The notes below the pieces were generated by a model, which did not search any database, was not told the DNA's origin, and saw only the letters and a program-made list of their open reading frames with translations. This document shows positions 40,725 to 49,452 of a stretch of DNA of 52,696 nucleotides, one piece after another. The stretch spans positions 1 through 52,696 of the forward strand of contig JAFMGZ010000023.1 in the NCBI GenBank assembly GCA_017854855.1. The letters are read 5' to 3'. Position 1 is the first letter of the stretch; each line of letters opens with the position of its first letter. Both the position numbers and the translations under genes were made by a program. The DNA is from Sulfitobacter sp. Its GTDB lineage: Bacteria; Pseudomonadota; Alphaproteobacteria; Rhodobacterales; Rhodobacteraceae.

Positions 40725-40789
40725 TTCTTGCCGCCTCACGATTTTGTGCCCTATGGTATACGAAACCCTGAATGTGTTTGGGAGGACGC

Positions 40790-41263
40790 ATGAAACTCAC
40801 ATACCTCGCACCTCTGGCCTTTGCCGCATCAAGCTTTGCTGTGAACGCCGAAGAGATCGCCCCAACCCAGGTTGCTTTTGATGACGGTAGCGTTGCTACG
40901 TCATTGACAGGCGTGCCTGGCGATGCAGCCAGTGGCCGCAACATTGTTGGAAACAAGGGCCTCGGCAACTGCGTTGCCTGCCATCAAGTTACAGACCTGG
41001 CCGACGTGCCCTGGCACGGGGAAATTGGCCCCATGCTGGATGGTGCCGGAGATCGTTGGTCAGAAGCAGAACTGCGCGGCATTGTCGTCAATGCCAAGAT
41101 GATGTTCGAAGACAGCCTGATGCCTTCCTTCTACAAGACCGAAGGCTTCATTCGTCCCGGCAATGCCTACACCGGCAAAGCCGCAGACGAGACATTCGGA
41201 CCACTCTTGAGTGCCCAGCAAGTTGAAGACGTGGTGGCCTACCTGGCTACCCTCAAAGAATAA
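40790..41263 (+). CDS. soxX: cytochrome c subunit SoxX
   Basis: 157 residues. Signal peptide about 1-20 (ending AVNA) and one haem motif Cys61-Val-Ala-Cys64-His65, with a distal Met likely in FEDSLMPSFYK. SoxX pairs with SoxA to form the SoxXA enzyme, which joins thiosulfate to the SoxY cysteine and collects two electrons in the periplasm. GGAGG precedes the ATG at 40790. It begins the soxXYZA group. Confidence 0.93.
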   Translation: MKLTYLAPLAFAASSFAVNAEEIAPTQVAFDDGSVATSLTGVPGDAASGRNIVGNKGLGNCVACHQVTDLADVPWHGEIGPMLDGAGDRWSEAELRGIVVNAKMMFEDSLMPSFYKTEGFIRPGNAYTGKAADETFGPLLSAQQVEDVVAYLATLKE

Positions 41264-41293
41264 CGCCCTAAGGGATAAATCGGAGGTTCACGC

Positions 41294-41710
41294 ATGGAAC
41301 TGACAAGACGTAACGCAATTGTAATGGGGGCCGGGGCACTGTTTGTGGCTGGTCTGCCATTGCGGGTCTCCGCCGCAGGCGAAGACGCAATCGCAGCCTT
41401 CACGGGCGGCGCGGAAATTGGCGCGGGCGACATCAAGCTGACCGCGCCCGAGATCGCGGAAAACGGCAACACCGTGCCAATCGAGGTGTCCTCTGACACA
41501 GCGGCAGAAATCATGGTTTTGGCATTGGGCAATCCAACCCCCGGCGTGGCCAAGTTCAAATTTGGCAAGCTGGCAGCAGCACGTCACGCGTCCACGCGTA
41601 TCCGCCTTGCTGGTACACAGGATGTTGTCGCAATCGCCAAGCTGGACGACGGATCTTTTGTACAGGCATCCGCGACAGTCAAAGTTACAATCGGCGGCTG
41701 CGGCGGCTAA
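41294..41710 (+). CDS. soxY: sulfur carrier subunit SoxY
   Basis: 138 residues. The N-terminus (MELTRRNAIVMGAGALFVAGLPLRVSAAG) is a twin-arginine-type signal. The protein ends in GGCGG, the swinging arm whose Cys136 carries the sulfur intermediates. SoxYZ holds thiosulfate as a covalent adduct while other Sox enzymes act on it. GGAGG precedes the ATG. SoxZ follows 14 bases later and has no signal of its own, so the pair is probably exported together by Tat. Confidence 0.95.
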   Translation: MELTRRNAIVMGAGALFVAGLPLRVSAAGEDAIAAFTGGAEIGAGDIKLTAPEIAENGNTVPIEVSSDTAAEIMVLALGNPTPGVAKFKFGKLAAARHASTRIRLAGTQDVVAIAKLDDGSFVQASATVKVTIGGCGG

Positions 41711-41724
41711 TCAGGAGATAGAAC

Positions 41725-42054
41725 ATGGCAAAAGATGTAAAACCCCGTGTTAAAGTGCCCAAGTCGGCAGCAGCTGGCGAGGCGATCACGATCAAGACCT
41801 TGATCAGCCACAACATGGAATCCGGTCAGCGTAAAGACAAAGAGGGCAACGCCATTCCGCGTTCCATCATCAACCGCTTTACCTGCGATTTTAACGGCGA
41901 GAACGTCATTGATGTGGCGATGGAGCCTGCAATTTCGACCAACCCGTATTTCGAGTTCGAAGCACTGGTGCCTGAAGCAGGCGAATTCAAATTCACGTGG
42001 TATGACGACGATGGGTCAGTCTACGAGGAAAGCAAGATGATCGCCATTGGCTGA
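41725..42054 (+). CDS. soxZ: sulfur carrier subunit SoxZ
   Basis: 109 residues, an immunoglobulin-like beta sandwich. SoxZ signatures are KPRVKVPKSAAAGEAITIKTLISHNMESGQRKD at the start and YFEFEALVPEAGEFKFTWYDDDG at the end. It has no signal peptide and is carried to the periplasm by its partner SoxY. AGGAG stands before the ATG. It provides the platform that presents the SoxY arm to SoxXA, SoxB and SoxCD. Confidence 0.95.
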   Translation: MAKDVKPRVKVPKSAAAGEAITIKTLISHNMESGQRKDKEGNAIPRSIINRFTCDFNGENVIDVAMEPAISTNPYFEFEALVPEAGEFKFTWYDDDGSVYEESKMIAIG

Positions 42055-42079
42055 TCTGTTTGTCTTGGGAGGGACAACA

Positions 42080-42925
42080 ATGAAAAAACTCACAAGCGCT
42101 TTGCTGGCGAGCGTTATTGCCAGCACCCCGCTTTGGGCCGATCCGGTCGATGACACGCTGATCTTGAATGAAGAAATCACGATGGTCACGCGGACTGCGG
42201 CACCCGCCCATATGGCGGACGTAGTGGACGAGGTGATGTCAGGCTGGCTGTTCCGCGGCACAGAGACGCGTGCCATGCAGGCAGATGACTTTGACAATCC
42301 TGGCATGATCTTTGTGGAACAGGCCGAAGAAGCCTGGAACACAGCCGAAGGGTCAGAGGGCAAGTCTTGCTCAAGCTGCCACAATGATCCGGCATCCATG
42401 GCCGGCGTGCGCCCTGTCTATCCAAAGTTCAACGAGAAGGCGGGCGAAGTGCGCACGCTGGAAATGCAGGTCAACGACTGCCGTGAAAACCAGATGGGCG
42501 CAGAGCCTTGGAAGTATTCTGGCGGTGATATGGTGAACATGACAGCGCTTTTGGCTTCGGTCTCTCGCGGTATGCCTGTGAATGTCGCCATTGATGGCCC
42601 GGCCCAGTCCACGTGGGAAGCTGGCAAGGAACTGTATTACACCCGCACCGGTCAGCTGGAACTGGCCTGCGCGTCGTGCCATGAGGCCAACTATGGCATG
42701 ATGATCCGCGCCGATCACCTCAGCCAGGGGCAGATCAACGGTTTCCCGACGTATCGTTTGAAAAACACCAAACTGAACTCGGCGCATTCACGCTTCAAAG
42801 GTTGCATCCGCGACACCCGCGCTGAAACCTTCAAAGAGGGCAGCCCAGAGTTCATCGCGCTTGAGCTTTACGTCGCCTCTCGCGGTAACGGTCTGTCGGT
42901 CGAAGGCCCGTCCATCCGTAACTAA
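42080..42925 (+). CDS. soxA: dihaem cytochrome c SoxA
   Basis: 281 residues. Signal peptide about 1-20 (ending LWA). There are two haem motifs, Cys97-x2-Cys100-His101 (CSSCH) and Cys197-x2-Cys200-His201 (CASCH), so this is the dihaem type. The catalytic cysteine that becomes a persulfide and ligates the active haem is Cys242 in SRFKGCIRDTR. It catalyses the first thiosulfate-binding step with SoxX. GGGAGGG precedes the ATG at 42080; a frame opening at 42047 overlaps soxZ and lacks a signal. A strong terminator follows directly. Confidence 0.95.
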   Translation: MKKLTSALLASVIASTPLWADPVDDTLILNEEITMVTRTAAPAHMADVVDEVMSGWLFRGTETRAMQADDFDNPGMIFVEQAEEAWNTAEGSEGKSCSSCHNDPASMAGVRPVYPKFNEKAGEVRTLEMQVNDCRENQMGAEPWKYSGGDMVNMTALLASVSRGMPVNVAIDGPAQSTWEAGKELYYTRTGQLELACASCHEANYGMMIRADHLSQGQINGFPTYRLKNTKLNSAHSRFKGCIRDTRAETFKEGSPEFIALELYVASRGNGLSVEGPSIRN

Positions 42926-42932
42926 TATCCGG

Positions 42933-42965
42933 AAAACCCCGCACGGCGACGTGCGGGGTTTTTTT
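42933..42965 (+). terminator. strong rho-independent terminator between soxA and soxB
   Basis: AAAACCCCGCACG pairs with CGTGCGGGGTTTT over a GCGA tetraloop and a run of seven T follows. It splits the sox operon in the middle, or attenuates expression of soxB onward. Confidence 0.85.
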
Positions 42966-42991
42966 CCCTAAATACATTCAGGAATACGCAT

Positions 42992-44689
42992 ATGATATCC
43001 CGGCGGGACTTTCTCCAGACCAGTATGGCAGCCAGCGCAATTTTTGGAGCTTCGGGTTTCGGACAATGGAGCAGGCTTGCTGCCCAACAGGCTGTCACGC
43101 AGGATCAATTGCTGCAGTTTGACACCTATGGCAATGTCTCGCTGATCCATATCACGGATATCCACGCGCAGCTGAAACCAATCTATTTCCGCGAACCGTC
43201 GATCAACATCGGTGTGGGCAGCAACAAGGGTGCGGTCCCGCATGTGACCGGTGCCGATTTCCGCAAGATGTACGGGATCGAGGATGGCTCTTATGCCCAT
43301 TACGCCCTGTCTGCTGGTGACTTTGAGGCCCTGGCAAAAGGCTATGGCCGCGTCGGCGGTCTGGACCGTGTGGCTACCGTGATCAACCAGATCCGTTCCG
43401 ACCGGCCTGATGCCCTGCTGCTGGACGGCGGCGACACCTGGCACGGCAGCTACACCTGTTATCACACCCAGGGTCAGGACATGGTCGATGTGATGAACGC
43501 ATTGAAACCTGACGCGATGACCTTTCACTGGGAATTCACTCTGGGTTCTGACCGCGTGGCCGAGATTGTCGAGGGGCTGCCCTTTGCCGCCCTTGGCCAG
43601 AACATCTTTGACGCGGAATGGGATGAACCGGCAGAGCTGTTCCCGCCCTACAAATTCTTTGAACGCGGCGGCGTCAAGATCGCCGTTATCGGTCAGGCCT
43701 TTCCCTATATGCCTATCGCGAACCCCGGCTGGATGTTCCCCGAATATGCCTTTGGCATCCGGGATGAAAACATGCAGTTGATGGTGGACGAGGTAAGGGC
43801 CCAGGGCGCGGAGCTGGTTGTATGTCTCAGCCACAATGGCTTTGACGTGGACAAGAAGATGGCCGGTATCGTCACGGGCATCGACGTGATCCTGTCGGGC
43901 CACACGCATGACGCTTTGCCCGAACCGGTGCTGGTGGGCGACACGATTATTGTGGCGTCAGGATCAAACGGGAAATTCGTGTCCCGCGTGGATCTGGACG
44001 TGCAAAACGGTCGCATGATGGGGTTCCGTCACAAGCTGATCCCGATCCTGTCGGATGTGATCACGCCAGACAAGGAGGTCGCCGCCGTCATCGACAGCGT
44101 GCGCGCACCCTATCAGGACACGATGTCAGAGGTGATCGGCCAGACCGACAGCCTGCTGTACCGTCGCGGCAATTTCAACGGCACATGGGACGACCTGATC
44201 TGTGATGCGCTGCTGTCAGAGCGCGAGGCCGATATTGCACTCAGCCCCGGTGTCCGTTGGGGCCCCTCCATTCTGCCCGGTCAGGACATCACCCGCGAAG
44301 ACATCTGGAACGTCACCTCCATGACCTATGGCAAGGCATACCGCACTGAAATGACCGGTGAATTCCTGCATGTGGTTCTGGAAGACGTGGCCGACAACCT
44401 GTTCAACCCCGATCCCTATTACCAACAGGGCGGCGATATGGTGCGCACCGGGGGCCTTGGCTACCGCATCGACATCACCCAGCCGCAGGGCAGCCGTATC
44501 ACAGAACTGACCTTGCTCAAGACCGGCGAAAAGATTGACCCGGCCAAAACCTATCAGGTCGCAGGCTGGGCGTCGGTCAATGAAGGCACCGAAGGGCCCG
44601 AAATCTGGGACGTGGTCGAAAACCACATCCGCAAACAGGGCACGGTTAAGCTTGAACCGAACACCAGCGTCGAGGTTGTCGGCGCATAA
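42992..44689 (+). CDS. soxB: sulfate thiol esterase SoxB
   Basis: 565 residues, 5'-nucleotidase-like fold. It starts with a Tat signal (SRRDFLQTSMAASAIFGASG). The dimanganese ligands are in LIHITDIHAQLKP, LDGGDTWHGSY, MTFHWEFTLG, VCLSHNGFDVD and LSGHTHDALP. SoxB hydrolyses the sulfonate from SoxY-bound thiosulfate, releasing sulfate. AGGAA lies before the ATG. The gene is only 26 bases past the terminator, so its own promoter, if any, would have to lie inside soxA. Confidence 0.95.
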   Translation: MISRRDFLQTSMAASAIFGASGFGQWSRLAAQQAVTQDQLLQFDTYGNVSLIHITDIHAQLKPIYFREPSINIGVGSNKGAVPHVTGADFRKMYGIEDGSYAHYALSAGDFEALAKGYGRVGGLDRVATVINQIRSDRPDALLLDGGDTWHGSYTCYHTQGQDMVDVMNALKPDAMTFHWEFTLGSDRVAEIVEGLPFAALGQNIFDAEWDEPAELFPPYKFFERGGVKIAVIGQAFPYMPIANPGWMFPEYAFGIRDENMQLMVDEVRAQGAELVVCLSHNGFDVDKKMAGIVTGIDVILSGHTHDALPEPVLVGDTIIVASGSNGKFVSRVDLDVQNGRMMGFRHKLIPILSDVITPDKEVAAVIDSVRAPYQDTMSEVIGQTDSLLYRRGNFNGTWDDLICDALLSEREADIALSPGVRWGPSILPGQDITREDIWNVTSMTYGKAYRTEMTGEFLHVVLEDVADNLFNPDPYYQQGGDMVRTGGLGYRIDITQPQGSRITELTLLKTGEKIDPAKTYQVAGWASVNEGTEGPEIWDVVENHIRKQGTVKLEPNTSVEVVGA

Positions 44690-44715
44690 ACTGAAACCAA
44701 CGTGGAGTGATTGCT

Positions 44716-45150
44716 ATGATGAAAATGCTTGGAACTGCCATTCTTGCGACCGTATTGGCGACGGCTGCCTTTGCCGAGGGGATGACCCACCGCGTGGCCA
44801 TCCACGTTGATGAAAACGACCCGCAGGTCATGAACATGGCCCTTAACAACGTGTCCAATGTGACGGCGCACTATGAAAGCATCGGTGACACCGTCATCGT
44901 TGAAGTGGTGGCTTATGGTCCCGGGCTGAACATGTTCGTCGCCGACAAAAGCCCCGTGGCCGACCGAATTTCAGCCATGTCGCTTGAGATGGAAAACCTG
45001 TCTTTCGCGGCCTGCGGCAATACCCTGCGCAACATGAGCAAAAAGGCCGGCCATGATGTCGTGCTGATGAGCGAGGCTGTTGTCGTCCCGTCCGGCGTTG
45101 TCCGGTTGATCGAACTACAAGAACAGGATTTTGCCTATATCCGCCCCTGA
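44716..45150 (+). CDS. periplasmic DsrE-family protein in the sox cluster
   Basis: 144 residues. A signal peptide (about 1-20, ending AAFA) sends a DsrE/DsrF-type domain to the periplasm. The fold pattern is visible: a first strand MTHRVAIHVDEND, a VIVEVVAYGPGLNMF strand-loop and the conserved Cys100 in LSFAACGNTLRNM, which in DsrE/TusD proteins carries a persulfide. It probably binds or moves sulfur released during Sox turnover. GGAG precedes the ATG at 44716; a GTG at 44707 is in frame but lies over that site. It is 26 bases after soxB and before soxC. No standard sox letter applies. Confidence 0.85.
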   Translation: MMKMLGTAILATVLATAAFAEGMTHRVAIHVDENDPQVMNMALNNVSNVTAHYESIGDTVIVEVVAYGPGLNMFVADKSPVADRISAMSLEMENLSFAACGNTLRNMSKKAGHDVVLMSEAVVVPSGVVRLIELQEQDFAYIRP

Positions 45151-45197
45151 TCCTGGGATCACGCGACATAGGCTGCTGATACAAAACGGAGTGAATG

Positions 45198-46466
45198 ATG
45201 GCGCATAAGACATCAAGAAGAGGTTTCCTCACCAAAGGGCTTGCTGCGGGTGCGGCGGTCACCGTTGCCGGCAATGCCAAGGCGGCGACACCTGATCCGC
45301 TGATCACCCAAGTGCAGCCATGGGCTTCGGGTCTGGGGGATGGCGTGGATGCCACCCCCTACGGCCTGCCGATCAAACATGAGGCAGACGTCATTCGCCG
45401 CAATGTGGAGTGGCTGACCGCCGATACGATCAGTTCGATCAACTTTACGCCGATCCATGCGCTTGACGGCACGATCACCCCGCAGGGCTGCGCCTTTGAA
45501 CGTCACCATTCCGGCGCGATTGAGCTGACCAAGGCGGACTACCGTTTGATGATCAACGGTCTGGTGGATCGCCCGCTTGTCTTTTCTTACGCTGATCTGG
45601 AACGTTTTCCGCGCGAAAACCACGTCTATTTCTGCGAATGTGCCGCCAACACCGGCATGGAATGGGCGGGCGCACAGCTGAATGGCGTACAATTCACCCA
45701 CGGCATGATCCACAACATGGAATATACCGGTGTGCCCCTGCGCACCCTCCTTGAGGAAGCGGGGCTGGGTGCAGCAGGCGACCTCAAGGATAAATGGGTC
45801 TATGTGGAAGGGGCTGATGCCTCCTCCAACGGGCGGTCCATTCCGATGGAAAAAGCATTGGATGACGTCCTGGTGGCGTTCAAGGCCAATGGCGAGGCGC
45901 TGCGCAAGGAACACGGCTATCCTGTCCGCCTTGTTGTGCCCGGTTGGGAAGGCAACATGTGGATCAAATGGATCCGCCGGATCGAGATCACGGACGGTCC
46001 TGTCGAAAGCCGCGAGGAAACCAGCAAATACACCGATACGCTGGCCAATGGCATCAGCCGCAAATGGACATGGGAGATGGATGCGAAATCTGTCGTCACA
46101 TCGCCCAGCCCCCAATCACCAATCACCCATGGCTCCGGCCCCTTGGTGATCACGGGCCTGGCATGGTCCGGGCGCGGCGCGATCAAACGCGTGGATGTAT
46201 CAAAAGACGGCGGCAAGACATGGGAAACCGCCCGTCTGGCCAAGCCGGGAGAGCGGATGGCGATGACCCGTTTCTACCTCGATACCGACTGGGACGGCAC
46301 AGAGATGTTCCTGCAATCGCGCGCGATGGATGAAACCGGCTATGTCCAGCCGACCAAGACGCAGCTGCGCGAGGTGCGCGGGCTGAACTCGATCTACCAC
46401 AACAATTGTATTCAAACCTGGTGGGTGCGCCCGAACGGGGAGGCGGAAAATGTCGAAGTATCTTAA
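45198..46466 (+). CDS. soxC: sulfane dehydrogenase molybdenum subunit SoxC
   Basis: 422 residues. A Tat signal (SRRGFLTKGLAAGA) exports it with its cofactor. It belongs to the sulfite oxidase family: the molybdenum-binding domain includes the Cys in VYFCECAANTGMEW, and the dimer domain follows from about residue 300 (GPLVITGLAWSGRGAIKRVDVSKDGGKTW). With SoxD it oxidises the sulfane sulfur on SoxY by six electrons, allowing full oxidation without sulfur globules. Two adjacent ATG codons exist; the second (45198) has better spacing to CGGAG. It overlaps soxD by 17 bases. Confidence 0.95.
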   Translation: MAHKTSRRGFLTKGLAAGAAVTVAGNAKAATPDPLITQVQPWASGLGDGVDATPYGLPIKHEADVIRRNVEWLTADTISSINFTPIHALDGTITPQGCAFERHHSGAIELTKADYRLMINGLVDRPLVFSYADLERFPRENHVYFCECAANTGMEWAGAQLNGVQFTHGMIHNMEYTGVPLRTLLEEAGLGAAGDLKDKWVYVEGADASSNGRSIPMEKALDDVLVAFKANGEALRKEHGYPVRLVVPGWEGNMWIKWIRRIEITDGPVESREETSKYTDTLANGISRKWTWEMDAKSVVTSPSPQSPITHGSGPLVITGLAWSGRGAIKRVDVSKDGGKTWETARLAKPGERMAMTRFYLDTDWDGTEMFLQSRAMDETGYVQPTKTQLREVRGLNSIYHNNCIQTWWVRPNGEAENVEVS

Positions 46467-47490
46467 GCTTGCAACCGCGCTGGTTCTGCTCAGCACACCG
46501 GCCTTTGCCGAAGGGTTCGGCCTTGGCCGTCCCGCATTGCCCGAAGAAATCGCGGCATGGGACCTGGACGTCAGCCCCGACGGCACGGGCCTGCCCGCAG
46601 GCTCAGGCGATGTGCTGACCGGCGAGGAAGTCTTTGCCGATCAATGCGCTGCCTGCCATGGCGATTTTGCCGAGGGTGTGGACAACTGGCCCAAGCTTGC
46701 GGGCGGCTGGGGGACCCTGAACCACGAAGACCCGTTAAAAACCGTCGGCAGCTACTGGCCGTATCTTTCCACCACATGGGACTATGTGAACCGCTCCATG
46801 CCCTTTGGGAATGCGCAGTCGCTGAAACCCGATGAAGTCTATGCCATCGTCGCCTATATCCTTTATTCCAATGACCTGGTGGACGACGATTTCGTTCTGT
46901 CGAACGAGACCTTTGCCGAATTCGAGATGCCCAACAAAGACGGTTTCATCATCGATGACCGGATCGAGACAGAATTTTCCAAATGGGTGGGCGAGCCCTG
47001 CATGACCGAGTGCAAGCAAGAGGTAAAAGTCACCATGCGCGCCTTGGTGCTGGATGTGACGCCGGAAGAAGAGACACAGGCCGCTGCTGAAACGCAACAG
47101 GTCACCGTCGAAGCGGCAGCCGAACCCGAGGTAAACGAAGCGCAGGTTCAGCAGGTCGCAGCGATTGATCCCGAACTTATAGCGGCGGGTGAAAAGGTGT
47201 TTCGCCAGTGCAAATCCTGCCACCAGATCGGCGACGGCGCCAAGAACCGTTCCGGCCCGCAGCTGAACGGTGTGGTCGGGCGCGCGGCCGGTGCGGTAGA
47301 GGGGTTCAAATACTCCAAACCCCTGATGGCGATGGCGGCGGATGGTCTGATCTGGGACGAGGCCAACCTGCAAGAATTCCTGGCCTCTCCCAAGGGTTTC
47401 ATGAAGGGCACCAAGATGAGTTTCCGGGGCCTGAAAGACGCAGAGGATATCGCAGCCGTATCAGCCTATCTGGCCAGCTTTGCCGATTGA
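46450..47490 (+). CDS. soxD: dihaem cytochrome subunit SoxD
   Basis: 346 residues. Signal peptide about 1-20 (ending AFA). The first cytochrome domain has Cys66-x2-Cys69-His70 (CAACH), an acidic Ala/Glu-rich linker lies at about 205-240, and the second domain has Cys254-x2-Cys257-His258 (CKSCH). It accepts electrons from SoxC. The start lies within the end of soxC with GGAGG upstream. No soxE follows; other cytochromes must take the electrons onward. Confidence 0.93.
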   Translation: MSKYLKLATALVLLSTPAFAEGFGLGRPALPEEIAAWDLDVSPDGTGLPAGSGDVLTGEEVFADQCAACHGDFAEGVDNWPKLAGGWGTLNHEDPLKTVGSYWPYLSTTWDYVNRSMPFGNAQSLKPDEVYAIVAYILYSNDLVDDDFVLSNETFAEFEMPNKDGFIIDDRIETEFSKWVGEPCMTECKQEVKVTMRALVLDVTPEEETQAAAETQQVTVEAAAEPEVNEAQVQQVAAIDPELIAAGEKVFRQCKSCHQIGDGAKNRSGPQLNGVVGRAAGAVEGFKYSKPLMAMAADGLIWDEANLQEFLASPKGFMKGTKMSFRGLKDAEDIAAVSAYLASFAD

Positions 47491-47514
47491 ATGCGGCAGG
47501 GCCAAGCGGCGGAT

Positions 47515-47528
47515 TTGACCCAAATCAA
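47515..47528 (+). promoter_or_regulatory. FNR/FixK-type box
   Basis: TTGACCCAAATCAA, nine of ten consensus bases, 54 bases before the DUF302 gene at 47582. It puts DUF302-hemA under Fnr-type control apart from SoxR. Confidence 0.7.
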
Positions 47529-47545
47529 CAAAAGGTTGGACAATC

Positions 47546-47558
47546 GTGATACTGTCAC
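47546..47558 (+). promoter_or_regulatory. GTGA-N5-TCAC palindrome
   Basis: GTGATACTGTCAC lies between the FNR-type box and the DUF302 start. A palindrome of the same form stands at 52233-52245. It resembles Crp-type half-sites, but its binder is unknown. Confidence 0.35.
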
Positions 47559-47581
47559 CCTGTAAATTGAGAGGATACAAA

Positions 47582-48013
47582 ATGAAGCGCTTTTTTATTG
47601 CCGCGATCACCGCCTTTGTCACAGGGACAGCCGCCATGGCCGATGAGGCCATCACCTATCCTTTTGAGGGCACATTCGACGACGCAACCTTTGCAGTGGA
47701 AAGTGCCATTGTCGGGCGCGGGCTGGTCATCGACTACATCAGCCATACCGGTGAAATGCTGAAACGCACAGGCCAGGATGTTGGATCGGATGTGGTGCTG
47801 TTTGATGCCGCAGATGTGTTCCTGTTCTGCTCTGCCCAATTGTCGCGCGAGGTGATGGAAGCCAACCCGATGAACATCGCCCATTGTCCCTATGGCATCT
47901 TTGTCGCCGATCAGGCGGGGCAGGTTATGGTGGGTTACCGTAAATATCCGATGGGCGAAATGCAGCAGGTGCAGGCGCTTTTGGACGAGATCGTGAAAGA
48001 GGCGATGGAATAG
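47582..48013 (+). CDS. exported DUF302 protein
   Basis: 143 residues. Signal peptide (about 1-20, MKRFFIAAITAFVTGTAAMA) followed by a DUF302 domain: EAITYPFEGTFDDATFAVESAIVGRGLVIDYISHTGEMLKRTG, then CSAQLSREVMEANPMNIAHCPYGIFVADQAGQVMVGYRKYP. Two cysteines are present in the mature part. DUF302 proteins are small alpha-beta domains with no settled role, often next to cytochrome or sulfur genes. GAGAGGA lies before the ATG at 47582. Its stop abuts the hemA ATG with no gap, so the two are coupled. Confidence 0.83.
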   Translation: MKRFFIAAITAFVTGTAAMADEAITYPFEGTFDDATFAVESAIVGRGLVIDYISHTGEMLKRTGQDVGSDVVLFDAADVFLFCSAQLSREVMEANPMNIAHCPYGIFVADQAGQVMVGYRKYPMGEMQQVQALLDEIVKEAME

Positions 48014-49237
48014 ATGAACTACGAAGACTTTTTTGCCGCCAGCCTCACGACATTGAAAGACGAAGGAAACTACCGCGTATTTGCCGAACTTGAGCGGCAG
48101 TGCGGTGATTTCCCTCATGCCGCTGCCCATGGCAAGGATGCTGTCAAACCCGTCACCATCTGGTGCTCCAACGACTACCTCGGCATGGGCCAGCACCCCA
48201 AAGTCCTGGCTGCCATGCATGAGGCGCTTGATCGGTGCGGTGCCGGGGCAGGGGGGACGCGGAACATCTCTGGTACGACCCACGACCATGTTTTGCTTGA
48301 GGCAGAGCTGGCGGATCTACACGGCAAGCAAGACGCGCTTTTGTTCACCTCTGGCTATGTGTCGAACTGGGCGGCCTTGGGCACGCTGGCCGCGCGCATC
48401 CCCGATTGCGTGGTGCTGTCAGACGCGCTGAATCATGCCTCCATGATCGAAGGCATTCGCCATTCGCGCGCCGAACGGATGATCTGGAAACACAACGATC
48501 TGGCTGACCTTGAGGCCAAGCTGGCCGCATTGCCGCTGGACCGCCCCAAATTGATCGCCTTTGAAAGCGTCTATTCCATGGACGGTGACATCGCGCCCAT
48601 CGCGGCGATCTGTGATCTGGCTGATAAATACAACGCCATGACCTATCTGGATGAAGTGCATGCCGTGGGCCTGTACGGCCCGCGCGGCGGCGGCATTGCC
48701 GAACGCGAAGGTCTGATGGACCGGCTGACCGTGATCGAGGGGACGTTGGGCAAAGCATACGGTGTCGTGGGCGGCTATATCGCGGCCTCCAGCGATCTGT
48801 GCGATTTCGTGCGCAGCTTTGCCAGTGGGTTTATCTTTACCACGGCGCTGCCGCCTGCGGTCGCAGCAGGGGCCGCAGCGTCCATCCGGCACCTCAAGAC
48901 ATCACAAACAGAACGGGACCAGCATCAGGCGAAAGTGGCCCAGTTGCGCGACCGTCTGGATCAGCTTGGCATCCCGCACGAGCGTAACGAAAGCCATATC
49001 ATCCCGGTGATGGTGGGCGACCCGGTCAAATGCAAATATATCTCTGATCTGCTGCTGGCCGATTATGGCATCTACATCCAGCCCATCAATTACCCCACCG
49101 TCCCCAAGGGCACCGAACGCCTGCGGATCACGCCGTCACCGGTGCATTCAGACGCGGATATTGATCAGCTTGTTGCCGGGCTGGGCGCGCTTTGGGAAAG
49201 ATGCGAGTTGGCGCGCATGCCGCTGGCCGCGCAATAA
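48014..49237 (+). CDS. hemA: 5-aminolevulinate synthase
   Basis: 407 residues, standard length. Diagnostic are [63 protein letters not shown] and the pyridoxal phosphate lysine in [15 protein letters not shown]. It joins glycine and succinyl-CoA to form 5-aminolevulinate, the first step of haem synthesis in alphaproteobacteria. It is coupled to the DUF302 gene behind an FNR-type box; Fnr control of hemA is known in Rhodobacter. Its site after five or more haem genes of the sox cluster suggests matching haem supply to cytochrome demand. Confidence 0.95.
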   Translation: MNYEDFFAASLTTLKDEGNYRVFAELERQCGDFPHAAAHGKDAVKPVTIWCSNDYLGMGQHPKVLAAMHEALDRCGAGAGGTRNISGTTHDHVLLEAELADLHGKQDALLFTSGYVSNWAALGTLAARIPDCVVLSDALNHASMIEGIRHSRAERMIWKHNDLADLEAKLAALPLDRPKLIAFESVYSMDGDIAPIAAICDLADKYNAMTYLDEVHAVGLYGPRGGGIAEREGLMDRLTVIEGTLGKAYGVVGGYIAASSDLCDFVRSFASGFIFTTALPPAVAAGAAASIRHLKTSQTERDQHQAKVAQLRDRLDQLGIPHERNESHIIPVMVGDPVKCKYISDLLLADYGIYIQPINYPTVPKGTERLRITPSPVHSDADIDQLVAGLGALWERCELARMPLAAQ

Positions 49238-49273
49238 AGCGGTTCTGGGGATGCCTCATCCTTAACGATGCCT

Positions 49274-49312
49274 TTGGCGCTGCCTGAAATCAACGCATTC
49301 AGGCAGCGCCAA
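49274..49312 (+). terminator. long hairpin after hemA
   Basis: TTGGCGCTGCCTGAA pairs perfectly with TTCAGGCAGCGCCAA over a 9-base loop. There is no T-run, but the 15-base stem between convergent genes strongly suggests an end point in both directions. Confidence 0.7.
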
Positions 49313-49452
49313 GGATGTCAGAGTTTTCCGAAAATGATTTGGCAGGCCCAAATCCACGGGCTGCGCATCGCGGGCCGTCTGGTTTGCCACGATCATCTTT
49401 GACGATCATCTATCAGGCCCATCCGACAGGCGGACCTGACAGGGGGGCACCT

